From: Deltaproteobacteria bacterium
GTDB lineage: Bacteria > Myxococcota_A > UBA9160 > UBA4427
Length of the DNA: 64,000 bases
Assembly: GCA_016713665.1 (NCBI GenBank)
Contig: JADJOR010000025.1
Location: 62,001-126,000, forward strand
Direction of reading: 5' to 3'
Each line of letters begins with the position of its first letter. Within the stretch, counting starts at the first letter, position 1. The position numbers and the translations under genes are program-made. This document shows positions 39,272 through 47,953 of the stretch, piece by piece. Under the pieces are notes generated by a model, which was not told the origin of the DNA, made no database searches, and saw nothing but the letters and a program-made list of their open reading frames with translations.

Positions 39272-40861
39272 ATGGCAGGGACACAGACCGAGGGCCGCGG
39301 GCTGCTGGTCGGCGACATCATCCGGCGCGGGGCCGCGAGCGCGCCGGATCGGCCGGCCGTCGCCGTCGGCCCGGACGAGCGGACCTACGCCGCCCTCGAC
39401 CGCGAGGCCGAGCGCCTGGCCTTCGCCCTGCGCACGCGCCTCGGCATCGGCCACGGCGATCGCGTGCTCGGCTGGATCGACACCGCGATCGAGGTCATGC
39501 CGCTCTTCGTGGCCCTCGCCCGGCTCGGCGCCGTCTTCGCCCCCCTGAACGCGCGGCTCTCCGCCGACGAGGCCGGCGACGTCGCGAAGCTCGCGCGCGG
39601 GACGCTGCTCGTCGTCGATCCCGGCCGTGCCGCAGACGCCGAGCGCGTCGCAAAGCGCGCGGGCCTCTCTCGCATCGCGCTGCTTCCCGTCGTGCGCGCC
39701 CTCGGCGACGACGGCACGGGCGCGCGGGCGGCGGGCGCAGACTCGCGCGCACGCGCCGCGACGGACTCGCTCTTCGCCCTCGACGCCCGGACGCTCCCCG
39801 ATCCGCCTTCGCCGATCGTCGAGCCGAAGCTCGTCGAGACCGATCCCCACGTCATCTTCTTCACGAGCGGCAGCACCGGCCGCCCGAAAGGCGTCGTCCT
39901 CTCCCACCGCGCGAACTGGCTCCGCGGCTTCCAGGGCGTCTTCCGCGACGAGCCCGAGCGGACGGTCTGCATGTTCCCGCTCTTCCACATGGCGGGCTTC
40001 ACGCTCGCGATCTCCGCCTGGCAGACCCGCGGCGAGATCGCCTACACGACCGCCTCCGCCGACGCGCTGCTGCGCATGGTCGAGGCGCGCCGCGCGAATC
40101 GGATCTACGGCCTCCCGGTCGTCTGGAAGCGCATCCTCGAGGCGGATCTCGACGCCTACGATCTCTCGACCCTCGACCAGCTCGATACCGGGACCTCGGC
40201 GACGCCGATCGAGCTGCTCCGCGACATGAAGGCGCGCTTCCCGCGCGCGCGCATCCGGATCTACTACGGCTCGACGGAGGTCGGGACCGCGAACGCGCTC
40301 TGCGACGCCGACGTGCTGCGCAAGCCCGGCAGCGTCGGGCCCGCGGCGGTGTCGGTCGACGTGCGCCTCGCGCCCGACGGCGAGATCTGCGTCCGCAGCC
40401 CGTTTCTCTGCGACGGCTACTTCGACGATCCGCAGACGACCGCCGCGGCCTTCGTCGACGGCTGGTTCCATACCGGCGATCTCGGCGCCCTCGACACCGA
40501 CGGCCATCTCTCGATCACCGGCCGCAAGAAGGAGATCCTGCGCACCGGCGGCGAGAGCGTCTCCCCCGCCGAGGTCGAGGGCGTGCTGCGCAGCGCGCCC
40601 GGCGTCGAGGACGTGGCCCTCGTCGGCCTGCCCGATCCGCACTGGGGCGATCTGCTCTGCGCCGCCGTCGTCGCGAAGCCCGGCGTCGAGGTCAGCCTCG
40701 CCGGGCTCCAGGCCCATTGCGAGGGCAAGCTCGCGGGCTTCAAGAAGCCGCGGCGCATCGCGCGGCTCGCGGCCCTCCCGCGCACGACGGCGACGAACCA
40801 GGTCCAACGGACGCTCCTCGTCGAGCAGATCGTCTCGAACGGCCTCGCCCAGGAGGCCTAG
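39272..40861 (+). CDS. AMP-forming acyl-CoA ligase-like protein with altered A10 lysine
   Basis: A 529-residue ANL-superfamily enzyme that would activate a carboxylic acid to acyl-CoA through an acyl-adenylate. Core motifs: P-loop FFTSGSTGRPKGVVLSH (A3), YYGSTEVGTANAL (A5), DGWFHTGDLGALDTDGHLS (A7) and GRKKEILRTGGESVSPAEVE (A8). The A10 motif, normally ending TGK or TNK, reads TTATNQVQRTLL: glutamine occupies the catalytic lysine position. This may weaken adenylation, favour the thioester step, or reflect a sequence error (AAG to CAG is one base). The ATG at 39272 follows GGGGAGCAGGGG. Substrate unknown; it lies next to a 2-hydroxyacid dehydrogenase. Confidence 0.87.
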   Translation: MAGTQTEGRGLLVGDIIRRGAASAPDRPAVAVGPDERTYAALDREAERLAFALRTRLGIGHGDRVLGWIDTAIEVMPLFVALARLGAVFAPLNARLSADEAGDVAKLARGTLLVVDPGRAADAERVAKRAGLSRIALLPVVRALGDDGTGARAAGADSRARAATDSLFALDARTLPDPPSPIVEPKLVETDPHVIFFTSGSTGRPKGVVLSHRANWLRGFQGVFRDEPERTVCMFPLFHMAGFTLAISAWQTRGEIAYTTASADALLRMVEARRANRIYGLPVVWKRILEADLDAYDLSTLDQLDTGTSATPIELLRDMKARFPRARIRIYYGSTEVGTANALCDADVLRKPGSVGPAAVSVDVRLAPDGEICVRSPFLCDGYFDDPQTTAAAFVDGWFHTGDLGALDTDGHLSITGRKKEILRTGGESVSPAEVEGVLRSAPGVEDVALVGLPDPHWGDLLCAAVVAKPGVEVSLAGLQAHCEGKLAGFKKPRRIARLAALPRTTATNQVQRTLLVEQIVSNGLAQEA

Positions 40862-40862
40862 C

Positions 40863-41822
40863 ATGGAAACGCCCCCGCGACCGATCCGACGGCTCGCGAC
40901 CCACCTGCCGAGCGCGATGCTCGCCTTTGTGCGCGCCGCGCATCCCGACCTCGAGATCGTCGAGATCCCGATGCAGGGCAAGGTTCCCGACGGACCCGCC
41001 TACGCGTCCTTCGATGCGTTGCTGACGCTGCCGACCGGCACGCCGAACCTCCCCGACGTGCTGCGCCGCGGTGTGCGCTGGGTCCACGCCTACGGGACCG
41101 GCGTCAACGGCTTTCCGTTCGCCGCCCTCGAAGACATCCCGTTCACCTGCTCCCGCGGTGCGTCGGCGACGGCGATCTCGGAATGGGTCATCGCCGTCCT
41201 GCTCGAGGCCGAGAAGCGCCTCCTCGAGCATTGGCTCTCGGCGCCGCCGCCGGTCTGGCACCGCGCCGAGCTCGGGACCCTCGCGGGCCGCACCCTCGCC
41301 CTCGTCGGCATCGGCGGCATCGGCCAGGCGATCGCCCGCCGCGCGCTGCCCTTCGGCATGCGCGTGCGCACGCTGCGCCGGACGGACGGGCCGAGCCCGA
41401 TCGAAGGGGTCGAGATCGTCCACGAGCTCCCGGCGCTCCTCGCCGACGCGGACCACGTCGTGATCGCCGCTCCCGAGACGAAGGCGACGCGGCATCTCTT
41501 CGACGACGCGGTCTTCGCGGCCATGAAGCCGGGGGCGCATCTCGTCAACATCGCGCGCGGGGGCCTCGTCGATCAGGACGCCCTGCGCCGCGCCCTCGAC
41601 GGCGGTCGTCTCGGCCGCGCGACGCTCGACTGTGTCGAGCCCGAGCCGCTTCCGGCCGGCCACTGGCTCTACGCTCATCCGCGTGTCCGCCTCTCGGCCC
41701 ACATCTCCTGGAGCGGATCCGACTCGAACGAGGTCATCCTCGAGCGCTTCCTCGAGAACCTCGGGAGATTCGAGCGCGGGGAGCCGCTGCTGTACCGGGT
41801 CGATCCGGAGCAGGGGTACTGA
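40863..41822 (+). CDS. D-isomer-specific 2-hydroxyacid dehydrogenase
   Basis: A 319-residue NAD(P)-dependent enzyme. The nucleotide-binding motif is LVGIGGIGQAIARRALPFGM. Catalytic residues are visible as Arg in NIARGGLVDQDALRRALDG, Glu in CVEPEPLPAGHW and His in RLSAHISWSGS, the R/E/H set of the family. The substrate may be glyoxylate, hydroxypyruvate or another 2-oxoacid. It starts two bases after the ligase stop, so it is cotranscribed with it and perhaps under the same TetR control. Confidence 0.9.
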   Translation: METPPRPIRRLATHLPSAMLAFVRAAHPDLEIVEIPMQGKVPDGPAYASFDALLTLPTGTPNLPDVLRRGVRWVHAYGTGVNGFPFAALEDIPFTCSRGASATAISEWVIAVLLEAEKRLLEHWLSAPPPVWHRAELGTLAGRTLALVGIGGIGQAIARRALPFGMRVRTLRRTDGPSPIEGVEIVHELPALLADADHVVIAAPETKATRHLFDDAVFAAMKPGAHLVNIARGGLVDQDALRRALDGGRLGRATLDCVEPEPLPAGHWLYAHPRVRLSAHISWSGSDSNEVILERFLENLGRFERGEPLLYRVDPEQGY

Positions 41823-41866
41823 GGGCGACCCGGGACGACGCCGGGGCGTCGCTGGCCCCATGAGAT

Positions 41867-44206
41867 CTATCGAGAGTCCGCGTCGACGAGGATCCGCCGC
41901 GCTGCGCTGCCCGTGGCGCGGTGGCGCCAGGCGGCGCGATAGGCGGCCTCGAGCTGCCGCGCGAAGCCCGGCAGATCGAAGAGCGGGGCCGGCGTTCGGT
42001 CGGCCATCGTGCCGGCCGCACGGCCCGCGGCCGACGCGTCGGCCGCGTCGGACGAGTTCAACGAGCCGCCCGTCTGCGCGGCCTCGATCCGCTTTCGCAG
42101 CAGGGCGAGCGCCGAGGGGTCGCCGGCGAGTGCGACGGCACGTTCCTCGTACTCGGCGCCGTCCGCGCAGACCATCTCCGGCAGCCCCGCTCCACGGCAG
42201 AGGCTCGCTCCCATCCGACTCATGAAGCTCTGCCCCGGTCGCGTGAGCACCGGCAGCCCGGCGCGCAGGGCGCCCGCGGCCGTCGCGCCCGCGTTGTAGG
42301 CGAAGGTGTCGAGGAAGAGGTCGGCGACGCGGTAGCGCGCGAGATATTCGGGGAGGGGAGCGCGGGGGGCGAAGTGCAGGCGCTTCGGATCGATGCCGCG
42401 GGCCGTGGCCTCGCGGGCGAGATTCGCGCGGGCGGTGGCGGAGCCTTCGTCGGCGAGCCAGAGGACCGAGCCCGGGACGCGCGCGAGGATCCGCATCCAG
42501 GCGTCGAAGACCTCGGTCTCGAGCTTGTGGAGCCCGTTCATGCAGCAGAAGACGAAGGCGTCGTCGGGGAGGCCGAGCGACGCGCGCGTCGGCGTCGCGG
42601 CGATCGGGAGAGGGGAGGCGACGGCGAAGCCGCGGGGGAGGGTGATGATCGTCTCGCTGTAGTCGGATGTGGCCGATTCAGGGATGACCGTCTCGTCGGC
42701 GAGCAGGTAGGGAAGGAAGTCGGCGCCCATCGTGTCGAGATAGCCGAGCCAGTGCATCTGGACGGGCGCCGGGCGCAGCGCGAAGAGCCCCGTCTTCGAC
42801 CAGGTCGTGTAGCCCGCGACGTCGACGAGGACGTCGATCCGGTCGGCGCGGATGCGCTCGGCGATCGTCTCCGGCGTCCCGCGAGACACGTCGATGAAAT
42901 GGTCGACGCCGGCGCGAACCGAGCGCGCGAAGGCGTCGTCGACGGTCAGCAGGGAGTAGGCGAAGACCTCGACCTGGCTGCGGTCGTGGTGGCGGAAGAG
43001 GTCGTAAATCAGGCTGCCGACGGCGTGGATGCGGAAATCCGGCGACACGTAGCCGACGCGGAGTCGTTCGGGCTCGGCCCGGAGCGGATCGCGCGGTCGC
43101 GGCACCTCGCGTCGTTCCGCACGCGACGCGATCGCACCGCCTCTCCGCGCGGCCATCTCACGCTCGACCCCCCGTCCGAGATGGCGAGCCACCGCGAGCC
43201 GAAGCGAAGCCGGCACCGCGACGACGTTGAGGGTGAGCGGCGGCAGCCCGCGCGTCGGGTCGTCGCGCACGAGCGCCTCGATGCGCGTCACGAGCTCCGC
43301 GGTCCGCGCGGCCTCGTCGCGCCAGTCGCAGAGATGGCGGCTGGCGACCACGAGGTGACAGGCCGCTTCGGTCGCGAGCGTCGGCTCGAGCGCCATCGTC
43401 CGCTCGAAGCCGAGGGCGGCCTCCTCGAACCTGTTCAGGTCGGCGGCGAGCTTGGCCCGGTTGAAGTGGGCGTGGCCCGAGCTCGCGTCGAGCTCGAGAG
43501 CGCGGTCGAAGCAGGCGAGGGCGGGCTCGATCCGCCCCTTCAGCTGGTGGAGCGCGCCGAGGTCGTTGAAGGTCGCGGTGCGATCCGGGCGCAACACGAC
43601 CGCCCGCTCGAGGCATGCGATCGCCTCGTCGATCCGATCCTGCTGCCGCAACAGCGCGCCGAGCTCGAGCAGGAGCTCCGCATCCCCGGGCACCGCCTGC
43701 AGCCCGCGCCGCAGGCAGGCCTCGGCTCGCGCCGGGCCTTCGGCACGCACGAGCAGTCCGGCGAGGCCGATCCATGCGGGGACGAACGCCGGCTGGGTCG
43801 CGAGCAGCGCTTCGAGCTGGGCCCGCGCCGCTGCCGCGCGACCTCGCGCCAGCTCGAGCATGCCCAGGTTGTAGCGGGCGTTCGAATAGCCCGAGTCGAG
43901 CTCGAGCGCTTTTCGATAGGCGTCCGCAGCCTCGTCGAGGCGAGCGAGCGCCTTCAGCGCGTTGGCGAAGTTGTTGTGGTAGATCGCCGAGTCGGGCTTC
44001 TCCCCGACGGCGACCCGTAGGAGTCGGAGCGCTTCGTCGTTTCGACCGGCGGCGAGCTCGATCAGAGCGAGGCCGTTGCAGGCGGGCGGATGTCGCGGCG
44101 CCGTCGCGAGGATCTCCTGGTGGAGGACGCGCGCCTGATTGATCCGGCCCGCGCGCTGGAGGCGCAGCGCTTCACGGGTCTTGTCAGCGAGGGAGGCGGA
44201 CGGCAT
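41867..44206 (-). CDS. TPR protein with O-GlcNAc-transferase-like domain (GT41/SPINDLY-like)
   Basis: About 779 residues from the ATG at 44206 (MPSASLADKTREALRLQRAG); an upstream ATG would add an arginine-rich stretch. Roughly eight tetratricopeptide repeats occupy residues 10-280 (YHNNFANALKALARLDEAAD, ARYNLGMLELARGRAAAARA). The catalytic half has the GT41 features LRVGYVSPDFRIHAVGSLIY, APVQMHWLGYLDTMGADFLP, VFCCMNGLHKLETEVFDAW and LDTFAYNAGATAAGALRAGL. Such enzymes transfer GlcNAc or another sugar to Ser/Thr or act in surface glycosylation. Protein substrates are unknown. It is divergent (140 bases) from a TIGR03032-type gene, a pairing that suggests a shared task. Confidence 0.87.
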   Translation of the reverse strand: MPSASLADKTREALRLQRAGRINQARVLHQEILATAPRHPPACNGLALIELAAGRNDEALRLLRVAVGEKPDSAIYHNNFANALKALARLDEAADAYRKALELDSGYSNARYNLGMLELARGRAAAARAQLEALLATQPAFVPAWIGLAGLLVRAEGPARAEACLRRGLQAVPGDAELLLELGALLRQQDRIDEAIACLERAVVLRPDRTATFNDLGALHQLKGRIEPALACFDRALELDASSGHAHFNRAKLAADLNRFEEAALGFERTMALEPTLATEAACHLVVASRHLCDWRDEAARTAELVTRIEALVRDDPTRGLPPLTLNVVAVPASLRLAVARHLGRGVEREMAARRGGAIASRAERREVPRPRDPLRAEPERLRVGYVSPDFRIHAVGSLIYDLFRHHDRSQVEVFAYSLLTVDDAFARSVRAGVDHFIDVSRGTPETIAERIRADRIDVLVDVAGYTTWSKTGLFALRPAPVQMHWLGYLDTMGADFLPYLLADETVIPESATSDYSETIITLPRGFAVASPLPIAATPTRASLGLPDDAFVFCCMNGLHKLETEVFDAWMRILARVPGSVLWLADEGSATARANLAREATARGIDPKRLHFAPRAPLPEYLARYRVADLFLDTFAYNAGATAAGALRAGLPVLTRPGQSFMSRMGASLCRGAGLPEMVCADGAEYEERAVALAGDPSALALLRKRIEAAQTGGSLNSSDAADASAAGRAAGTMADRTPAPLFDLPGFARQLEAAYRAAWRHRATGSAARRILVDADSR

Positions 44207-44346
44207 CGCGCCGAAAGGATGGCGGCTCGATCGCGTCGCGGCGAGCCCGGCTCGCGGTCGGCAACGCGCCGGAATCACGGCGGCAGGTCGACCGATCCCG
44301 GCAAGGGATGGTTGTGGACCCGCGCGCCCGGCCTCACAATCCGCCC

Positions 44347-45441
44347 ATGTCGAGCGCCGCCGTCCCCACGACTCCCTTCACGATCCAGCACACGCCGCAG
44401 GTCCCCGAGATCCTCGCCGAGGTCGGCTGCTCCCTCGCCCTCACGACCTATCAGGCCGGGAAGGTCATCCTGATCTCGTCGGATGGCGAGCGCTTGATCC
44501 AGCTGCCGCGGACCTTCGAGGAGCCGATGGGGCTCGCGGTCGACGGGGATCGCATGGCGGTCGCGACGAAGCATTCGATCGTGCTGCTCGCGAACGAGCC
44601 GCGTCTCGCGCCGACCTATCCGCGTCAACCCGACACCTACGACGCGCTCTTCGTCCCCCGCTCGGTCCACTTCGCCGGGGCGCTCGCCGTCCACGACATG
44701 GTCTTCACCGATCAGGGCCTGATCGGCGTCAACACGCTCTTCTCGTGTCTCTTCCAGCTCGATCCGCGCTTCAGCTTCCGGCCCGTCTGGAAGCCGCCCT
44801 TCGTGACGGCGCTCGCGCCCGAGGACCGCTGTCATCTGAACGGTCTCGCCGCGGTCGACAAGGAGATCCGTTATGCGACGGCGCTCGGCCGCAGCGACAC
44901 CGCCGGCGGCTGGCGGGAGGGCAAGGAGCGCGGCGGGGTCCTGATGCACGTCCCGTCGGGCGAGATCCTGCTCGACGGTCTCGCGATGCCGCACTCGCCG
45001 CGGGTCTACGATGGCGTCCTCTACCTGCTGCTCTCGTCGACGGGCGAGCTCGTCGCGGTCGAGGGGGCGAGGGACGGGGACGGAGGCGATCTGCGCTACG
45101 AGGTGGTGAATCGCGTGCCTGGATTCGCCCGGGGCATGGCCCGGGCGGGGGACTACGTGTTCGTCGCGACGTCGCTGATCCGCAAGCAGCACACCTTCGG
45201 CGATCTCGAGCTGGCCGGGCGCAAGGACGTCGTCTGCGGCGTGACGATCCTGCATCTGCCGTCGGGCGCGATCGTCGGCGAGCTCAAGTACCTGCGCAGC
45301 TGCGAAGAGATCTACGACGTGCAGGTCCTGCCCGGGCTGAAGCGCCCGGGACTCCTCGGGCTCCACGACGAGACCCATCGGCAGGCGCTCTCGATGCCCG
45401 AGCAGACGTTCTGGGGGCGCGAGCGGGAGCCCGACGCTTGA
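44347..45441 (+). CDS. TIGR03032-type protein (beta-propeller-like, often near TPR/GT genes)
   Basis: A 364-residue protein with the family beginning HTPQVPEILAEVGCSLALTT and the repeated four-strand pattern of a propeller (PMGLAVDGDRMAVATKHSIV, SPRVYDGVLYLLLSSTGELV). Other marks are the conserved CHLNGLAAVDKEIRYATALG and GFARGMARAGDYVFVATSLI. I match it to TIGR03032 from these segments; no enzymatic activity is established for that family, to my knowledge. The start at 44347 has no strong ribosome site. Its divergence from the TPR/O-GlcNAc-transferase-like gene hints at a role in the same pathway. Confidence 0.7.
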   Translation: MSSAAVPTTPFTIQHTPQVPEILAEVGCSLALTTYQAGKVILISSDGERLIQLPRTFEEPMGLAVDGDRMAVATKHSIVLLANEPRLAPTYPRQPDTYDALFVPRSVHFAGALAVHDMVFTDQGLIGVNTLFSCLFQLDPRFSFRPVWKPPFVTALAPEDRCHLNGLAAVDKEIRYATALGRSDTAGGWREGKERGGVLMHVPSGEILLDGLAMPHSPRVYDGVLYLLLSSTGELVAVEGARDGDGGDLRYEVVNRVPGFARGMARAGDYVFVATSLIRKQHTFGDLELAGRKDVVCGVTILHLPSGAIVGELKYLRSCEEIYDVQVLPGLKRPGLLGLHDETHRQALSMPEQTFWGREREPDA

Positions 45442-45480
45442 GCGCGGCGCGCGGGGCGCCCCGAGCCCCGGCCCGTCGGC

Positions 45481-45870
45481 TCAGCTGTTCTTGAGCTCGA
45501 TCAGGATCTCGCGATAGGTCTTCTTGCCGACGTTCCAGGCCCACTCGACGCCGCCCTTCGGAATCGCGACGGTATTGCCGTCCTTCGGCACGAGGCCGAC
45601 GAACGAATCGACCGGCGAGCCCTTCGGCGTCACGCCGGCGACCTCGTCGCCGTCCATGATCACGAGGTAGTAGTCGAGCGTGTGCTCGTGGAGATCGCTC
45701 GCCTGTCCCGGCTCGAGGATCATCTCCCAGATCCGGATCTTCTCGTCCTCGAGCAGGATCCGCCCAGCCACCTTGCCGAGCTTGTCGTTCGCGTGCTCGT
45801 CGCGGAAACGATCGAGTCGAGCCTTCATCTCGGGCGTGAGCTTGGCGAATTCGGGCGGCGTCGCGAGCAT
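45481..45870 (-). CDS. Small cupin-domain protein
   Basis: A 129-residue single-domain beta barrel. The ATG at 45870 has AGGAGATTGCC before it. Cupin motif 1 is seen in LEPGQASDLHEHTLDYYLVI (two metal-ligand histidines and a nearby Asp) and a weak motif 2 in TVAIPKGGVEWAWNVGKKTY; the second-motif histidine is replaced, so metal binding may be reduced. Such cupins serve as isomerases, dioxygenase-like enzymes or ligand sensors. It is convergent with the TIGR03032-type gene and stands alone. Function unknown. Confidence 0.75.
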   Translation of the reverse strand: MLATPPEFAKLTPEMKARLDRFRDEHANDKLGKVAGRILLEDEKIRIWEMILEPGQASDLHEHTLDYYLVIMDGDEVAGVTPKGSPVDSFVGLVPKDGNTVAIPKGGVEWAWNVGKKTYREILIELKNS

Positions 45871-46143
45871 GGCAATCTCCTGAAGGAAGAGAATGGGAAC
45901 GAGCAAGCCGCCCGATCCACGAACGGTCGATTCACCCGAGACCGTAGGACGTGCGATTCGATCAGCGCAAGCGCACCGAGCGCCCCGGCCGGACGCGGTC
46001 TGGCGCGAGATCGAGGACGGCACGCGCAGCGCGCCGCCCGCCAAAGCCGACCGGTCCCTCGACGCGTGCCGTACGACACCCGAGTGCCAGGCCGCGTCCG
46101 GCCGGGGCGCCTGGCACGACGTCCGCTTCCGGAATCCCGCGTC

Positions 46144-47478
46144 CTACAGGTTGTACCCGCGCTCGTCGTGGAGGGCGAGATCGAGGCCCTGGGACTCGGC
46201 CTCCTCGCCGACGTGCAGCCCGACCGCCGCATCGATGCCCTTCAGCAGGATCCAGCTCGCGACGGCCGACCAGGCGGCGGTCACGAGCGCCGCGTAGAGC
46301 TGCTTGCCGAGCTGGGCGCCGATGGCGAGGCCCTCCTGGTTGCCACCGAAGGCGGTCGCCCCGAAGAGGCCGGCGAGGATCGTTCCGACGAAGCCGCCCA
46401 CGCCGTGGACGCCGAATACGTCGAGGCTGTCGTCGTAGCCGAGCTTGTGCTTGAGCGCGGTCGAGGCCTGGTAGCAGATGAAGCCCGAGGCGATGCCGAT
46501 CGAGAGGCCACCGACGGGACCGACGACGCCCGCCGCCGGCGTCACCGCGGCGAGCCCCGCGACGGCGCCCGTCGCGAGGCCGAGGACCGAGGGCTTCGAG
46601 TGCTTGGTCCATTCGATCGCCATCCAGGTCATCGCGGCGGCGGAGGCGGAGATGTGGGTCACGGTGATCGCCATCGCGGCGTTGCCGTTGGCGGCGAGCG
46701 CCGAGCCGCCGTTGAAGCCGTACCAGCCGACCCAGAGCATGCCGGTACCGGTGACGCACATCGTCAGGTTGTGGGGCGGCATGGCGGTCTTCGGGTAGCC
46801 GCGCCGCGGTCCGACCATGATGCAGGCGACGAGCGCTGCGACGCCGGCGGTGATGTGGACGACGATGCCGCCGGCGAAGTCGAAGACGCCCAGATCGGCG
46901 AAATGGCCGCCCGCGCCGCCCCAGGTCATGTGGCAGATCGGCGCGTAGACGACGACGAGCCAGAGCGCCGAGAAGAGAAGTACGGCCGAGAACTTCATGC
47001 GCTCGGCGAAGGCGCCGAGGATCAGCGCCGGGGTGATGACGGCGAAGGTGCACTGGAACGAGAAGAAGAGGATCTCGGGAATCGAGCCGAAGAGCGTGTC
47101 GGCCGTGACGCCCGCGAGCATCACGCGGCCGAAGCCGCCGATGAAGGCCGCGCGCCCGCCCTGGCCCGCCGCCATGCCCGTCGTGTCGAAGGCCAGCGAA
47201 TAACCGACGACGAGCCAGACGAGCGAGAGGAGCGCCGTCAGCGCGAGGCATTGCATCAGGACGGAGAGGACGTTCTTGGTGCGGACGAGCCCGCCGTAGA
47301 AGAGCGCGAGGCCCGGGATCGTCATGAAGAGGACCAGCGCCGTCGACGTCAGGATCCAGGCCGTGTTCGCGCCATCGAAACCATCGGCGGCGGACGCGCG
47401 CAGCGGGAACGCGGTCGTGGCGAGCAGGACGGGAAGCGAGGTCAGCAGGGCGGGGAGCGAAGCCTTCACGCGAGACAT
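46144..47478 (-). CDS. amt: Ammonium transporter (Amt/MEP family)
   Basis: A 444-residue membrane protein with a cleavable N-terminus (LPALLTSLPVLLATTAFPLR) and eleven transmembrane helices. Family marks are GLALFYGGLVRTKNVLSVLM, AFAERMKFSAVLLFSALWLV, MPPHNLTMCVTGTGMLWVGW with a pore histidine, and GVHGVGGFVGTILAGLFG with the second. It moves ammonium or ammonia across the inner membrane and is normally inhibited by a PII protein (GlnK) under nitrogen sufficiency. No glnK gene lies beside it here, which is unusual. The cytoplasmic tail (GLDLALHDERGYNL) is typical. Confidence 0.93.
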   Translation of the reverse strand: MSRVKASLPALLTSLPVLLATTAFPLRASAADGFDGANTAWILTSTALVLFMTIPGLALFYGGLVRTKNVLSVLMQCLALTALLSLVWLVVGYSLAFDTTGMAAGQGGRAAFIGGFGRVMLAGVTADTLFGSIPEILFFSFQCTFAVITPALILGAFAERMKFSAVLLFSALWLVVVYAPICHMTWGGAGGHFADLGVFDFAGGIVVHITAGVAALVACIMVGPRRGYPKTAMPPHNLTMCVTGTGMLWVGWYGFNGGSALAANGNAAMAITVTHISASAAAMTWMAIEWTKHSKPSVLGLATGAVAGLAAVTPAAGVVGPVGGLSIGIASGFICYQASTALKHKLGYDDSLDVFGVHGVGGFVGTILAGLFGATAFGGNQEGLAIGAQLGKQLYAALVTAAWSAVASWILLKGIDAAVGLHVGEEAESQGLDLALHDERGYNL

Positions 47479-47650
47479 CGTGGTCGGGGTCCTCGGCGGA
47501 CCCGGATCCGGGCCGCGCAGCGCCGCGTGCGCCGTCCCGGAAACGCAGATCGGGACGCCACCGCGCGGTCGTTTCGAGCTGCGCAGTTCTAATCCGATCT
47601 GGGCATCAAATCAAACGAATCGGCCGATTATTGCACGAATCCCGATGCTA

Positions 47651-47668
47651 TGTGCCGAGATCGGCACA
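47651..47668. promoter_or_regulatory. Perfect dyad TGTGCCGA-N2-TCGGCACA
   Basis: Eight-base arms match exactly around GA, between the end of bolA (8 bases away) and the amt start (about 170 bases away), both leftward. No T-run follows, so a terminator is uncertain; a nitrogen-related or other operator for amt is possible. Confidence 0.45.
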
Positions 47669-47675
47669 GTTTGCG

Positions 47676-47945
47676 TCACGGGACGCGGCAATCGAGGCGG
47701 TCGACGGCGTGGACCGGCGGATTCGGGCCCGACATCAGGTGGGCGATCGCGCCGTAGACGAGCTGCTGCTGGCGGACCCGCGGCTTGCCCACGAAGGCGG
47801 CGTCGGTCACGTCGATCTCGAAATGCCCCGGGCCCTGGGGCCGGACCTCGATGGTGGCCTCGGGCAGCGCCTGCGCGATGGCGCGGCGGATCTGCTCGGC
47901 GATGTCGACGGGATTCGGTCCGGCGTTGATGATCTGGAGGGCCAT
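47676..47945 (-). CDS. bolA: BolA/IbaG-family protein
   Basis: An 89-residue protein with the BolA fold: VDIAEQIRRAIAQALPEATI at the start, then GHFEIDVTDAAFVGKPRVRQ and QQLVYGAIAHLMSGPNPPVH. The invariant C-terminal-half histidine is in AHLMSG. BolA proteins form [2Fe-2S]-bridged complexes with CGFS glutaredoxins and regulate iron-sulfur trafficking. The gene begins eight bases after the stop of the Grx fusion, so the partners are made together. Ends two residues after DCRVP-type tail; length is normal. Confidence 0.9.
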   Translation of the reverse strand: MALQIINAGPNPVDIAEQIRRAIAQALPEATIEVRPQGPGHFEIDVTDAAFVGKPRVRQQQLVYGAIAHLMSGPNPPVHAVDRLDCRVP

Positions 47946-47953
47946 CGAGTCTC

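Noticed and set aside
39215..40981. Leftward extension of the TetR frame across the ligase gene
   Set aside because: Upstream residues are antisense to a clear acyl-CoA ligase; the start at 39214 is next to the operator.
41921..44020. A 699-codon plus-strand open frame opposite the TPR/GT41 gene
   Set aside because: Antisense shadow with Arg/Gly/Glu bias; the other strand has a well-supported protein.
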